Shown here in pieces: positions 22,132 through 32,927 of a stretch of 64,000 nt of DNA (its first letter is position 1; every line of letters starts with the position of its first letter). The stretch is from Symsagittifera roscoffensis (Eukaryota; Xenacoelomorpha; Acoela; Convolutidae). The stretch covers positions 79,237,200 to 79,301,199 of the forward strand of contig NC_087062.1 of assembly GCF_963678635.1 (NCBI RefSeq). Direction: 5' to 3'. The position numbers and the translations under genes are program-made. Under the pieces are notes generated by a model. That model searched no databases. It was not told the DNA's origin and worked only from the letters and a program-made list of their open reading frames with translations.

Positions 22132-23433
22132 CTACTGATAGCCGTTAAACGCAGCTAATAGCGCCTGCGAGTTGTCCGTCGTGAAAATATTGCCGTTTGA
22201 GGGGGTTCCTTGCAGACTTTGCTGGGCTAGCTGGTTAAACAAGATCCCATTTTGGTACATCTCAAAAATGTTTCCGGCACCCATGCCCGGCTGGAACCCT
22301 GCAACTGCGGCCGGGGGTGTGTGGGCCAGCTGTTTGCTGGAAGGAATCGCAATAGCCTGCGATGTCTGGGATGTCATGGCTAGCTGTTGGGGGTTCGCAG
22401 CTGTCATCATTGCAATCTCTGTCAGTTTCTGCTGATGATGTTGCTGCTGACTCATTCCGGCAGGTGTGATTGCACGTGTAGTGTCTGCGGGGTACAAAAA
22501 GTGGTTTTGGGGGATTGCAAGACCTGGACTCTGAAGTGCTTTTTTGCTCGGTGGGCTGCTTAAACAAGATAGGTTGCTTAGCGAGGGGGAGGGGGCCGCA
22601 CCGGCATGGTTTCCAAGACTGGACAGTAGCATTGGGTAGTAATTTGGGTTCATGGTAGCGAGACCGAGAGGATTCAAAGCTGCGCCGAACTGTTGAAAGC
22701 TGTTCATAATTGCGTTCGGATAGCTCATTCCGGCAGCTGTCGGGTTATAGCTCATGAGACTCTGTTGCGTCCGAACAAAAAGGGGGAACGGGTCAATTAA
22801 ACCCGAATTTGGGTTCGGCTTCTGGGCGGCCATTTGACTCATGACCTCTTTCGGCTGTGCCTTTTTCGCCTCACACATTTTACCCTTGATTTCGTGGTAG
22901 TGTTCTCGACACGCGTCATCCGCCGACTCTTCTTTCGTGAACTTGACGAATGCAAACCCACGGAGTCGCTGGGTGTTTTTGTCGTACATGAGCATAACTT
23001 CTTCTATTTCTCCGTATTGGCCGAAGTAAGCTCGGATGTCGTCTTCGTGTGTGTCCGGCGGCAGGCCTCCGAGAAACACTTTTTTTGTTTTGCTCACAAC
23101 TTTGGACTGGTGTTTGGGCACTGCTCGTTTCGGGTCCACTTTCTTGCCGTCAATCAAATGGGGGTGATTTGAGTCCACCACGCGATCAACTGCGTCTGCG
23201 TCGGCAAACTTAATGAAACCGAAACCTCGTGATTTTTTACTAGTGGAGTCTTGCATAATGCAGCACTCGAGAACTTCGCCGAACTTGGAAAAATATTCCT
23301 TCATGCGTTCCTCAGTGGTGCTCCAACTGAGTCCGCCCACAAACATTTTTCCAGGGTCGTTGTTGTCGCCATCCAGGGCAGCGTTGCTAGAACCGATTGT
23401 CGCACTTTCTGCCCGCGAAACGAGTTGCATCAT
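22132..23433 (-). CDS. MSI-like: Musashi-type RNA-binding protein, two RRM domains, intronless
   Basis: 433 residues. RRM1 lies at about 29-105, with RNP2 MFVGGL (30-35) and RNP1 RGFGFIKF (69-76). RRM2 is at about 118-195, with RNP2 VFLGGL (119-124) and RNP1 RGFAFVKF (158-165). RRM2 ends in KKAQPKEVM, a Musashi hallmark, and the short inter-RRM linker (KVVSKTKKVF) also fits. RRM1 resembles DAZAP1/hnRNP A-B as well, so one-to-one orthology is not certain. The remaining half is disordered Q/A/P/M-rich sequence ending FNGYQ. Musashi proteins bind UAG-containing motifs in mRNA 3' ends in the cytoplasm and control translation of fate genes. Two ATGs start the frame (23433 and 23430), and TTCAGTACAG lies just upstream, a possible acceptor for cis- or trans-splicing. 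No intron interrupts the frame, unlike the many-exon vertebrate genes, so a retrocopy or intron loss is possible. The frame is fully intact. Confidence 0.92.
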   Translation of the reverse strand: MMQLVSRAESATIGSSNAALDGDNNDPGKMFVGGLSWSTTEERMKEYFSKFGEVLECCIMQDSTSKKSRGFGFIKFADADAVDRVVDSNHPHLIDGKKVDPKRAVPKHQSKVVSKTKKVFLGGLPPDTHEDDIRAYFGQYGEIEEVMLMYDKNTQRLRGFAFVKFTKEESADDACREHYHEIKGKMCEAKKAQPKEVMSQMAAQKPNPNSGLIDPFPLFVRTQQSLMSYNPTAAGMSYPNAIMNSFQQFGAALNPLGLATMNPNYYPMLLSSLGNHAGAAPSPSLSNLSCLSSPPSKKALQSPGLAIPQNHFLYPADTTRAITPAGMSQQQHHQQKLTEIAMMTAANPQQLAMTSQTSQAIAIPSSKQLAHTPPAAVAGFQPGMGAGNIFEMYQNGILFNQLAQQSLQGTPSNGNIFTTDNSQALLAAFNGYQ

Positions 23434-26215
23434 ACTGTACTGAATAGACTGTCGATGTTCTGTCGTCGCAGTTGTTGTGATTCAAACTGACCGCTTCGAT
23501 TTCACTGGTAAATACTGAGTAATATTTTGACTGTGTGATGCGCTTGTCAGGAAAACTTCTACCTAAATAGAGAAAATTGGGCTTGAAAAAGGAATAAAAG
23601 AAAGGAAATTTGAAGCACGGCTTTCTAATGAGGGATCTAACCTATACATAATTATACAAATGCGCCTAAAGCTGATAAGGCTATTTAGTGTCCTATGGAA
23701 AATGGGAAAATTTGAATGGGGGAGGGGGTGTGTAGCAATTTGGACGCATGTCAACTTAACTCACATCTTATCGCATTTAGCTGTAACTCAACAGGGGGTA
23801 GTGAAAGAAAGGCTCTACAATTAGATTGGGCAAATGTATAAAAGCGCTTCCGGGTGAATGTCAGGGCTAATTTGAACAGACAAGTCGAGAGTACTTTCCC
23901 CCTGTTCTTTCAATTTGGCTAATCAGCCACGAAATAAAGTTCCGGCTCTGTTCTGCCATTATTCCATATACCTTAAATTCCATTTACCCCAATTTTTGTA
24001 CCCTAATGGAACGAAGGAAGGCATTAGTTCTCTGAAAACCAGCGTGGGGTTCCCAATTAGACACTATCTTTTAACACCGTTAGTTCTAAATAGAAGCGCT
24101 TTAATGTTACTAATGCTAAAAAATCAAGCTCACGAACGAAAAAAATAACGTTTTTTTAGTCTGTTCTTCTGAAATATTTCATGCGTTTTTTAGTTTCCAT
24201 TTTCAAAATCACACTTTTTCAAAACAAGTCGATTTTTTTCGTTCCATAAAACTCCTAGTGGTATTTAAGGATAATCTGTTACAAAATTTGCTTAGAGTGG
24301 ATGAAATTGAGTTCCATTTTATATTTATTCTTCATTTAACAGCTTGATATTTTGGGTCCCTATTCCAAACATATTAATCAATTCAAAATTCAAAAATCCA
24401 AGTGGAAATGTAATTTATATTCTGCAAGCTAACCATTTCACCTTCGAAAGAAAAAGTTACGAAAAATGGGAGTTCTTTTTTGAATTTGTTTTTGATTTTT
24501 TTGTTTGACGTCTGAATATTTTTTTTCGGAACAACCGGCTGCCCATAAAAAAATTTAAGGTAGCGGTATCAAAAAACATGAGCAAATCATTACCCAGAAA
24601 AATTTGAAGGGGCAATTTTAGAATTTGGAAAGCCTTTAAGAGCATTTTAATTAAGTTTTAAGGTAGTTTCGCTCTAAATCAAGTTAGGCCAATCTAAGTT
24701 AAGAAGCGGGATCGTTTCAAATACTTTTGACAATCATAATTGAAAAAGAAACCTCAAACTCTTTCTCTAAACACGCTATTGCACCCAAATTACACTTAGG
24801 CTCGTATTGTGTTAAAATGAAATTAACTGGGAATTGAACCATTCAATTTAGAAACTAATTTTCGCTAATTCAAACAAGTTGGCATCGGAAAAAATTTAAA
24901 TATTCAATATTGACTGCTAAATATTACGATCTAAAAACTGAAATGGTCACGCATGTTATGTACAGTTAACAAATTACAGGCTAAAATTCGAAAACTAACC
25001 ACGACATTTAAATTATCTAACTGTCTGTAATTTTGAATTAATCTAAAGGCAATTTTAGGACAATGTTAGCTCTAAAAAAATTATTGAGGTGGTAACTATC
25101 AGAGCAGATCACTTCATAGTAGGCGCCATTTTCGGATGGGGAGGGGGGTTCAAACAGTGCAATTTGATTGGCTAAGAGCTGGCCAATTCTGATTGGCAAA
25201 ATACGGGTGATGCTATTGGGTAACATAATTGGCTATACATCTAAGCTGTTACACGACATTAGTCTAAGACCCAAACTTCAAATGATATTTAGTTGGAGTA
25301 TAAGCAGCTACCATATCAGTGCTAATGGAACGACCCTCTAGAAATTTACCCGCCATTGCGAATATCCACAACTTAAAAGATTTTCGCTAGTTCGTTGGTC
25401 CAAGTATTTCTGCTGTTTCTTTCCTGTAAAACGTACAAGCAATAAACTATTACATCACTAGAAAATTTCAAATAATGAGCTAAAACGAAGGCTGTTTTGA
25501 GGTTTTTAGCGGCTACTTTGAGCTGATTAGGAGAGGGGGCGTTCACCGCCCAACCTTTTTTTCTTTTTTAACAACAAAGGCGGCAATGGGTGGAGAGTCT
25601 AAGAGGTATCTATCAAAGCCCTCAGATGTCACATATTCAAATAGTTTCTCGGCTAAGAAGTTTTGTCAGTTTCATTAAATTTCAGGATTAATCTTTATTC
25701 TATATTTTGAAAATAGTATTGTCGGCATTTTGAGCAGCTTAATCAACAAAAATTAAGAAATTTCCGCAGCGTTATTGAATATTTTAAAAAACAAAAATTC
25801 GGCTAATTTTGAAAGAAAACACCAATTTGAGGTCAATTTTATTCAGTCTTTCATTCTGCCAATCCTTGTTGCAAAGTTTTCCACAAAAACATAAATGAAT
25901 AATTCATTCGAGATTTTCGTGCCATGCAAACAGTTCAAATGGCACCTGCAAGCCAAAAACAAACCAAATCCAAGCATTAGAATATATACGTTAGCCATAG
26001 CCGCTTGATTTTAATTACCATTTGAGCTAAGACCTGCCAAAAACAAGATTTGTTTTGCAGTGATGACCATTTTGCATTAATTCTTCATAAAAAAGCAACG
26101 CTCGACAACGCACACCATAAGCTTTTTTCTTTGAAACCAAGAGAAACATCATAGTTGATTCTGTTAAACTTGAACATTTTTAATCGACTCTAAATTGATA
26201 GACGAAAACTGCAAA
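23434..26215. other. divergent intergenic region between the RRM gene and the stathmin gene
   Basis: About 2.8 kb that should hold the promoters of both genes. The first 100 bp or so next to the RRM gene is GC-richer and probably its 5' untranslated region. No dependable core-promoter motif or repeat family can be named, and no other coding frame is convincing. Confidence 0.5.
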
Positions 26216-26686
26216 ATGGTCAAAGACGAAAAAATTGAAGAACTGATGGCGGAAGTTGAGGAGCAAGTAGAAGACCTCAAGAGTTCTTCGGGAGGACTCG
26301 CGTTCGAGTTGGTTCTTGAGGCTCCCAAGACAGTGGAACCACCCGAAGTTTTGACGAACCGAAGTGAGAGCACCAGTCCGAGAGACAAAACCGATATCGA
26401 AATGAAAATCGCTCGAGCCGAAGAGCGACGAAAGGAATTCCTGGACTCGAAATTGGAGTCGGTTCGCGTGAGCGAAGGGCGCCGATCTGAGGTGTTGACG
26501 AAACAAAAAGAGGAAGAAGAAAAATTTATTGAACAGACTAAGAAAAAGATCGAAAGCGACTTCGAGGTGGTTGAGGCGAACAAGGAAGCCCAGAGAAAAC
26601 TATTCGAGGAAACTTGCCAACAACGAGAGGCTAGAATTGAACAAGCCTTAAAGCGAGCTGCCAATAACCCTGTGGTGCAACCATAG
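26216..26686 (+). CDS. STMN-like: stathmin-family microtubule regulator, intronless
   Basis: 156 residues starting MVKDEKIEELM. Stathmins bind two tubulin dimers through a long helix and promote microtubule disassembly; phosphorylation switches them off. The signature N-terminal cap SSGGLAFELVLEAPK (about 29-43) is followed by a linker with several Ser/Thr (SESTSPRD). A long charged helix then starts DIEMKIARAEERRKEF (about 69-84) and runs to VEANKEAQRKLFEE and IEQALKRA. Length and order fit stathmin-1 size. The ATG at 26216 has a good context (AAAATGG); an upstream TTG in the same frame is not a likely start. No cysteine-rich or membrane-anchoring N-terminus is present, so it looks like the soluble cytosolic type, unless an upstream exon exists. 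The coding part has no intron. Confidence 0.87.
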   Translation: MVKDEKIEELMAEVEEQVEDLKSSSGGLAFELVLEAPKTVEPPEVLTNRSESTSPRDKTDIEMKIARAEERRKEFLDSKLESVRVSEGRRSEVLTKQKEEEEKFIEQTKKKIESDFEVVEANKEAQRKLFEETCQQREARIEQALKRAANNPVVQP

Positions 26687-28354
26687 AACCACGAATCGAC
26701 ACCAAGACGGGGTTTTCTTAAACTGAGTTGTTTCTCATGGTGTATATCATTTTCTAATATACATTTATAAGTTGTGCATAATAGAATATATTTACTACTT
26801 ACCGAATTGAATCTTCTGGCTTTGACAAGTTTGACCTTTTGTAATGTGAAAGCACTTCCGCGCTGATAGAATTGGTAGATTTTTGGGTACGAAGAAAAGA
26901 AAAATGGGCTTTTAAAATTTGAAATTATGGTCGTCGTCTTGTCTTGAGAGTGACGTCGATAGCTTTAAAAGGGGAGCTGCGAGTAGATAAATGAGCTTTT
27001 AGTGAAATCAGCAATAGAGCTAATGGCAGGGAAAAGAGGTAGAGCGATATGGCTTTTAGTGAAAAAATAATGGAGCGCTTAATCTTTTGTAAATTCCTAT
27101 TGATTACTGCAGAACTGGCGGCAACAATGTACAGATTACGCTTTTTCAGACCCGGCAAATCGGCTTCACCTGTTGGAGCGAAATGCGCACATTTAAATTC
27201 GATTGTAACAAAAGTCTTGAAGTTATATTGATTTTATATTAATCCGCGCCGGTCGTAAAGCGCATTTTGGCTTTATGTTCGGATTTGCTGCGTGACAGCC
27301 GCAGGTGGTAGCAGAGGTTAAACCTATCAGAAATATTGTTTTTTTTCTAAATTAACTAATTTTGAGAGCAGGACCGTTGAAAAGAGCAGTTGATAACCAT
27401 GCTTTTATGGAAAATTGTCATGTTAAATCTGACGCCAGATATGTCAATAGTAGACATATTTTATAGGCTTAGTCTATCTAAAATCATGACATTTGTGATG
27501 CATCAAAACAGATTAAAATTAAACCTAAGCATCGTCAAGTGAGGACCTAAGATCTTTGCTACGGTTGAAGTCGCACATTGTTCCAACCACTTCAAGAACT
27601 AGAAGGAACACGAACAATTTATTCGCTAAACATAGCTTTTTCTCACTTTTACTGCCAACAAAGCAGTACTGAGCGTGATTCAGATTCCAACACTTAAATT
27701 TGGAAGTATCGAGAAAAACCTGTCAGCGTTTTTTTCAATCTCATTTAAACACTTTATCAGAGGCTCACCAACATATATGCACTTCTATTTAAACTATTTT
27801 AATCACAATCATAAATCATTCTTGGATTTCTATTCTAGTATCTTTCGGAACGTCTCTGCTTAAATCAGTGAACTTGAAACACTATAATCTATGTGCAGTA
27901 ACCGTCCATGGTTGATGAACTTGGTAACTATTGTTGAAAAACTTGTATTGTGGATTATCAAACACTAGACTTCTCAAGTAATCAACACGAGCAAAACCAG
28001 CAAATTACGGCTGCCAGTTGTCTAAAATGATTGGATAGCCGAAAATTTCGAGGAAAGTCAATTAAATACAAGGCCAAACTGTTTTTTTTTGTGCGCTGTA
28101 AGGGGATCTCGCAACCAGCCGAAAACAGATTTGTCGCAGAACCTTCATCATAGCTTAATCTTTTTTTGCTTCTTAGCGCTTCTGAATTTTACTGTTTTGA
28201 ATTCGAATAGCTAAAACTCTGTACCGCTCGAAGTCGCTTAGTGAACAGGCAACAAAGTTTGGGGATGCCGCAAAAAAATTGCGGAAACTCGAACAGTTTA
28301 GAGTTTAGGTTGCCTACCGAAAAATAATAATATATGGGTATAGAAAAAATAAGT
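26687..28354. other. downstream of the stathmin gene, non-coding
   Basis: AT-rich with no canonical AATAAA in the first 150 bp after the stop. No repeats or genes recognised. Confidence 0.45.
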
Positions 28355-28478
28355 TGTCGCAGAAACCACAGCTGTAAGCGGAACTGCAAAAAGTAAGCAA
28401 AATCCGCAAAACGTAAATAGATTCCGCAAACTGTAGATGAATTTTGCAAAGTAAAAACAGAAACAGCAAATGTTAAAG
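28355..28478. repeat. degenerate minisatellite, about 20-22 bp period
   Basis: Successive segments such as ATCCGCAAAACGTAAATAG and TTCCGCAAACTGTAGATG repeat five or six times with drift. Not coding. Confidence 0.55.
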
Positions 28479-29104
28479 AACCTGCTTAAATGTGCGAAAT
28501 TTGCATGCAATTTGCTGAATCTGCTTGCATTGTCGGAATCCGGAAGAAAATTTTTGTCTCGACAATGTTTACACGTATTTGAGAGCGGAATCTACTCTTA
28601 GCTATTATTTGAATTTGCGCAAAATAAATATTGGGTCAATTAAATGAACAATGCAAGGATCATAATAAAATGCATAACTCTTTTTTACTTTTGAGGCGTC
28701 AAAGTCATGTAGATGTTTGGAAAATTCTTCGTGAAACATAACTGCTTGCAAAAACTAAACACTTCCTAGTTCGAGGTATTCCGTCATTGTCTTCAATTTT
28801 TGACGCGCAATTAGAAAGTAAAGTTTTTGCTTAAAGTTTTTATTTTAGGGTGAATATAAGAATATTCCGACGGTCTTCTGAGGTCTGATAACAGTTATTG
28901 CCAAACATGTTGTAGGCGCAAAAGGAAAACACATTTTTTCATTTAAGCGAAATCCGCCTCACGCATTTTTAGATACAATGTGATGTTTTATTTTGAGCGG
29001 GTTATTGTTAAACTGACGCAAGTAGCATGCCTCATTGCATTTTGGATTAAGTTCTATTCTTAATTAACTTGCTACTTGTGCTACCATTTGAAAAACTGCA
29101 CTTA
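28479..29104. other. AT-rich non-coding DNA
   Basis: Nothing recognised. Confidence 0.4.
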
Positions 29105-29345
29105 TGAACTATCACAAACTGGCCAAATTGGCATTTTTCAAGTCTCGATAACTCATCAAAAATGCTCGCAGGTACAAAAATGATTTCCATTTAGGGCTCA
29201 AGGCATCAATAGTTTTCAGATTATGAATAAAGTTTCTGTAAAAAATGGCTTGTTGGAAAAAAGTAGAAAAGTCTTTGAAAAAAAATCCACACTCATGACA
29301 ATTATTCATAAAATTTTCCAAAATCACCAAAACTTTTTATTTATA
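29105..29345 (+). mobile_element. family A fragment, highly decayed (right half)
   Basis: Matches the right half of the element by the ordered motifs CAAACTGGCCAAATTGGCA, TCGATAACTCATCAAAAATG, TTTAGGGCTCAAGGC and AAAAATGGCTTGTTGG. The end hairpin is not recognisable. Confidence 0.6.
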
Positions 29346-29560
29346 TCACTGTAAGCGATGAATACTCGTATGTTTAAGTTCCACTTTCTATAATAAGATA
29401 TAAAAGTAAGGCTGTAAAAACCAGCGGGGAGGGGCTAGGATTTTTTCCAGAAGGAGAGTGAATTCTTAAAAAGGTTCAAAAATGTGTCGTGTCCTTTGGT
29501 TTGATCAAATCAATAAATTGATTCTCATAAAGCACTAATTATACCGCATGTCACGGAACT

Positions 29561-29815
29561 CGATATATTTAGCGCTCTAAACGCGTAAGCGGAGATTTAG
29601 TTCGTCTTAAAAATTGTTCCATGGGAGCGAAATTTATCACTTTGTACTTTATATGGCGTGTGGGGGGGGGGGGGGGGGGGAATCTCAAATTTAATTCTTT
29701 TTTTTTCATCATTTTTATTTACTACATTTAATTTTTTTCATGTTATTACTGCGCCAAAGACATTAAGCAGCAGTCGGAACATTCAGGGTTTCGCCCTGAT
29801 ACGAGCAGTCTTGTT
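29561..29815 (-). mobile_element. family A fragment (left half, minus orientation)
   Basis: From the central GCGCTCTAAACGCGTAAGCGG to the left end ACGAGCAGTCTTGTTT. The left hairpin is kept (CAGGGTTTCGCCCTG, one pair weakened). A G run at about 29661-29680 has expanded where other copies have GTGTGGGGG. Confidence 0.8.
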
Positions 29816-30275
29816 TTTTTAATGGCTTGCCGTTGCAGACCGTCATCATAACTGTAAAAGACAAGAATTTGAGAAAATTAAGAATATAAACTTATAATTC
29901 TTGGATTTCTTGTTATCCTGGTACTTCTAACAAATTTTCATTTACTAAATTTCATAAGACGCAACGAATTGATTGATCAGATTTAGATTTGCTATACGAG
30001 CATGCAAACAAACATTTGCTGATACTTCTAAAACGTTTTAGTGATTGTTCTTTTTATTTGGAATTCACCCCACCCTCAAACTTTTCATCTTCATGCGTTG
30101 ATAACTGGTTGAATTTAAAAAAAAACATTTGCATTTCTCTAACAGGTCAGAAATTTTTTATTCCCGAATGTAAAAACGGAGTACTTTAGCTCGGTAGTTT
30201 CTTGACATTTTGTTGCACGAGACAGCCTTTAAGATTGAACCAAAATTTTTGACGTATTCCTTGTGTGCCGTGTTA
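29816..30275. other. spacer between family A copies
   Basis: No gene or repeat recognised. Confidence 0.4.
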
Positions 30276-30819
30276 TTGTTCCGACTTTCGATACGAAAGT
30301 AACGGATTATTTGTGCTCGGGGTGGGTTTTTTTTTCTTCAGACAAATTTTGACTTTTTAACTAGCAATTTTTGACGGAATTTTTTTTATCATTCAAAAGG
30401 TATTGTTGTCCTGAGCTTAAATTTGAAAAGATATTTCACCTGTGATCATTTTTCGTAAAGTTATGAGGATATAAAGATTGCCATTTTGGCCATTTTGACC
30501 AATTTGGGACAATTAACGCGCGATATAATTCGCGCTATTAACGCGTAAGCGGAGATTTAATCCGTCTTATAAATCGTTCCAAATTGGTTCAACGAAGCTT
30601 ATTTGCCATAATTGATGTGTTACAAGGAACGAAAACTATCTTTTTGTACTTTATATGGCGTGTGGGGGATGATTTTCATAAAAAATTTCAAATTTTAGAA
30701 AAATTTTTTTTCATTTTATTTTATTTCATATAATGTTTTTATGTTATTACTGCTGCTCCATAAACCTTCAAAAGCAGTCGGAACATTCAGGGCTTCGCCC
30801 TGATACGAGCAGTCTTGTT
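30276..30819 (-). mobile_element. family A element, full length, minus orientation
   Basis: About 544 bp with both ends: right end TATTGTTCCGACTTTCGATACGAAAGT on the plus strand (split motif, hairpin intact) and left end GGGCTTCGCCCTGATACGAGC then AGTCTTGTTT. Left and right ends also share a 10-bp inverted motif, TGTTCCGACT against AGTCGGAACA. Confidence 0.88.
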
Positions 30820-30852
30820 TGACTATTAATACACTTCTTGTGCCTAAAACTA

Positions 30853-31384
30853 AACAAGACTGCTCGTAACAGGGCGAAGCCCTGAATGTTCCGACTGCCT
30901 TTTAAGGTTTATGGAGCAGTAATAACAAAAAAATTCATCGAAATAAAAAAAATGAAAAGTTTTTTTTTCTGAAATTTGAAATTTTTTATGAAAATCATCC
31001 CCCCACACGCCATTTTAAGTATTAAAAGATAGATTCCGCTCCTTGTAAAAAACCAATTATGGCAAATAAGCTTCTTTTAGCCAATTTGGAACGATTTTTA
31101 AGACGGATTAACTCTCCGCTTACGCGTTAATAGCGCGAAATATATCGCGCGTTAATTGTCCCAAATTGGCCGAAATTGCAATCTTTAAACCCATGTAACT
31201 TTACGAAAAATGATCACAGGTGAAATATCTTTTCAAATTTGAGCTCAGGACATCAAAACCTTTCGAAGGATATAAAAAAATTCCGTCAAAAATGGCTAGT
31301 TAAAAAGTCGAAATTTGTCTGAAGAGAAAAAAACTCACCCCGAGCACAAATATTCCGTTACTTTTGTATCGAAAGTCGGAACAA
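30853..31384 (+). mobile_element. family A element, full length, plus orientation
   Basis: About 532 bp from AACAAGACTGCTCG to GAAAGTCGGAACAA. The left hairpin CAGGGCGAAGCCCTG is perfect, the central hairpin around TTAATAGCGCGA/TCGCGCGTTAA is near-perfect, and the right hairpin has one mismatch. It lies head-to-head with the copy at 30276-30819, 33 bp apart, making a 1.1-kb inverted repeat. No protein is encoded. Confidence 0.88.
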
Positions 31385-31626
31385 AAACCAATATTCCATC
31401 TGCAATATGATTTTTTAAAGAATTTGCGTAAAATAATTTTAACTAAATACAATTAACCCTTTTCTTCTACGCGGCGAAGTGACCTGGCTCAAAAATCTTT
31501 TTGTAATTTTGTATATGAGATTGCGCGAATGAGAGGAGTAGAAGGAACAAAAACGTTGTCATTTTGAGATAGCGTGAGGGAGCAGAATTAGCAAAAAAAA
31601 ACATCCTTTGTACAAAAAAAAAACTT

Positions 31627-31867
31627 TAAACGCCGATGCAGCGACTTCTTGTATTCAACTGAGGAAAATAACGTTTTATTTTCAGTTTCTGTCGTTTTTT
31701 CTGCAATTAATAAAAATGAAGAGCTCAAGTTTGAAAAAAAAATTGTGAAATCTTTTTTAAAAATCCAACCGACTGTTTACTCGAAAGCCTTAAATGCCTA
31801 CTCATCAAAAATTCATCAGATGATTTTTGGTAAAGCAAATTAGTTTTTTTTTCAATGACTGTAGGTT
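31627..31867. repeat. diverged tandem repeat, copy 1
   Basis: Begins near GATGCAGCGACTTCTTG and ends near TTTCAATGACTGTAGG. It is matched, with many changes, at 32003-32231, about 371-376 bp downstream. A 64-codon frame (31649-31843) is not kept in the second copy. Confidence 0.65.
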
Positions 31868-32002
31868 GAACATTGCAGTTAGGGAATCTTGCGTGAGTGG
31901 GCAATCTCACACGCTAATCTTGCGTCTGAAGCAAGAGTAGCAAAAAAAATCAATTTTTTGTTTGGAAGTTTTATTGTATTTTTTTTAAATCACAAACTGT
32001 TT

Positions 32003-32231
32003 TACACAACGATGCAGCAACATCTTGTTTTTAACCGTGGAAAGAAACGTTTTTTCTTTCAGTTTACGTCATTTTTCTGCAACCAACTAGGATGAAGAAC
32101 TCAAGTTTGAAAGAAGGTTTATGAAATATTTTTAAAAATCCAACGGTTTATTTTAAGGCCTTAAGTGTCTACTCATCAAAATTTCATTAGATGACTTTGT
32201 TGAAGCATATTTTTTCAATGACCATAAGTCT
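32003..32231. repeat. diverged tandem repeat, copy 2
   Basis: Partner of 31627-31867 (GATGCAGCAACATCTTG, CTACTCATCAAAATTTCAT, TTTCAATGACCATAAG). Old duplication with no coding constraint seen. Confidence 0.65.
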
Positions 32232-32927
32232 AGTGTTGTATAGTTGATTTTACTGTTGTCGGTGTAATTTTTTTCAAGTAATTGTGTGTTTTACTTCATT
32301 TTGATGATTTAGTGGTTAAAATTTTTTTGAAATCCTACGATTGTATTATATTTGTGTATATATACTATTTCATAAATTATTTTATATAAGTATAAATATC
32401 GTAAGGGAGAAGATTTGACTTACTATTTTAACTTGTTCCCAGATTGAGTAATCAGTATGCAGCTCTTTTTTAGCTGGGGTTATATAATGTGGTCTCTAAT
32501 TTAAGAAATGAATTTAAATTCAGATTCAAAATTGGAGGAGCGAAAGAAGGCGCATGGAATTAACTGGGAATCGAATGACGGAAGAAGAGTAGGTATGTTC
32601 TACCTAGGATGCCCACATAAAACCCACCACTAAGTGTGAGACAGTGGAGAATACGCAGTAAAGCATGGCTTACTAGAGGAAGGAAGAGAGTTGAAGACGA
32701 GAGGTGAGGGGATAGGAAAGCAGAAGAGTTGGGGAGGAGGGGAGGGGGGAATGGAGGTCCTGTGGGAAAAGTGTTCAATAAACGAAATTAGAGGCCGCTT
32801 AGCTTAATTCCGAATTGGAAATTCAATTTGGAGCCCTACTAATGTAACTACATATGCATAAAAATTCATCCTTCCTCCGCGTTTCGCCATTTGGACCAAC
32901 AAACGAGACATGCATAATGGTTATCAT
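32232..32927. other. non-coding DNA
   Basis: AT-rich, then a purine-rich tract around 32660-32760. No gene recognised. Confidence 0.4.

Noticed and set aside
22172-23490. Several plus-strand open frames of 76-112 codons
   Set aside because: They are antisense shadows of the intact Musashi-like gene and carry no domain of their own.
26195-26215. Longer stathmin start at a TTG
   Set aside because: TTG is not a normal start in animal nuclear genes, and the ATG at 26216 has a good context and gives the expected family length.
26164-26664. 166-codon minus-strand frame
   Set aside because: Antisense of the stathmin gene; its serine-rich translation is what the reverse of a Glu/Lys-rich helix gives.
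30853-31384. Family A as a Helitron
   Set aside because: End hairpins are suggestive, but there is no 5' TC / 3' CTRR end pair and no clear insertion between A and T in the copies compared, so I left the class open.
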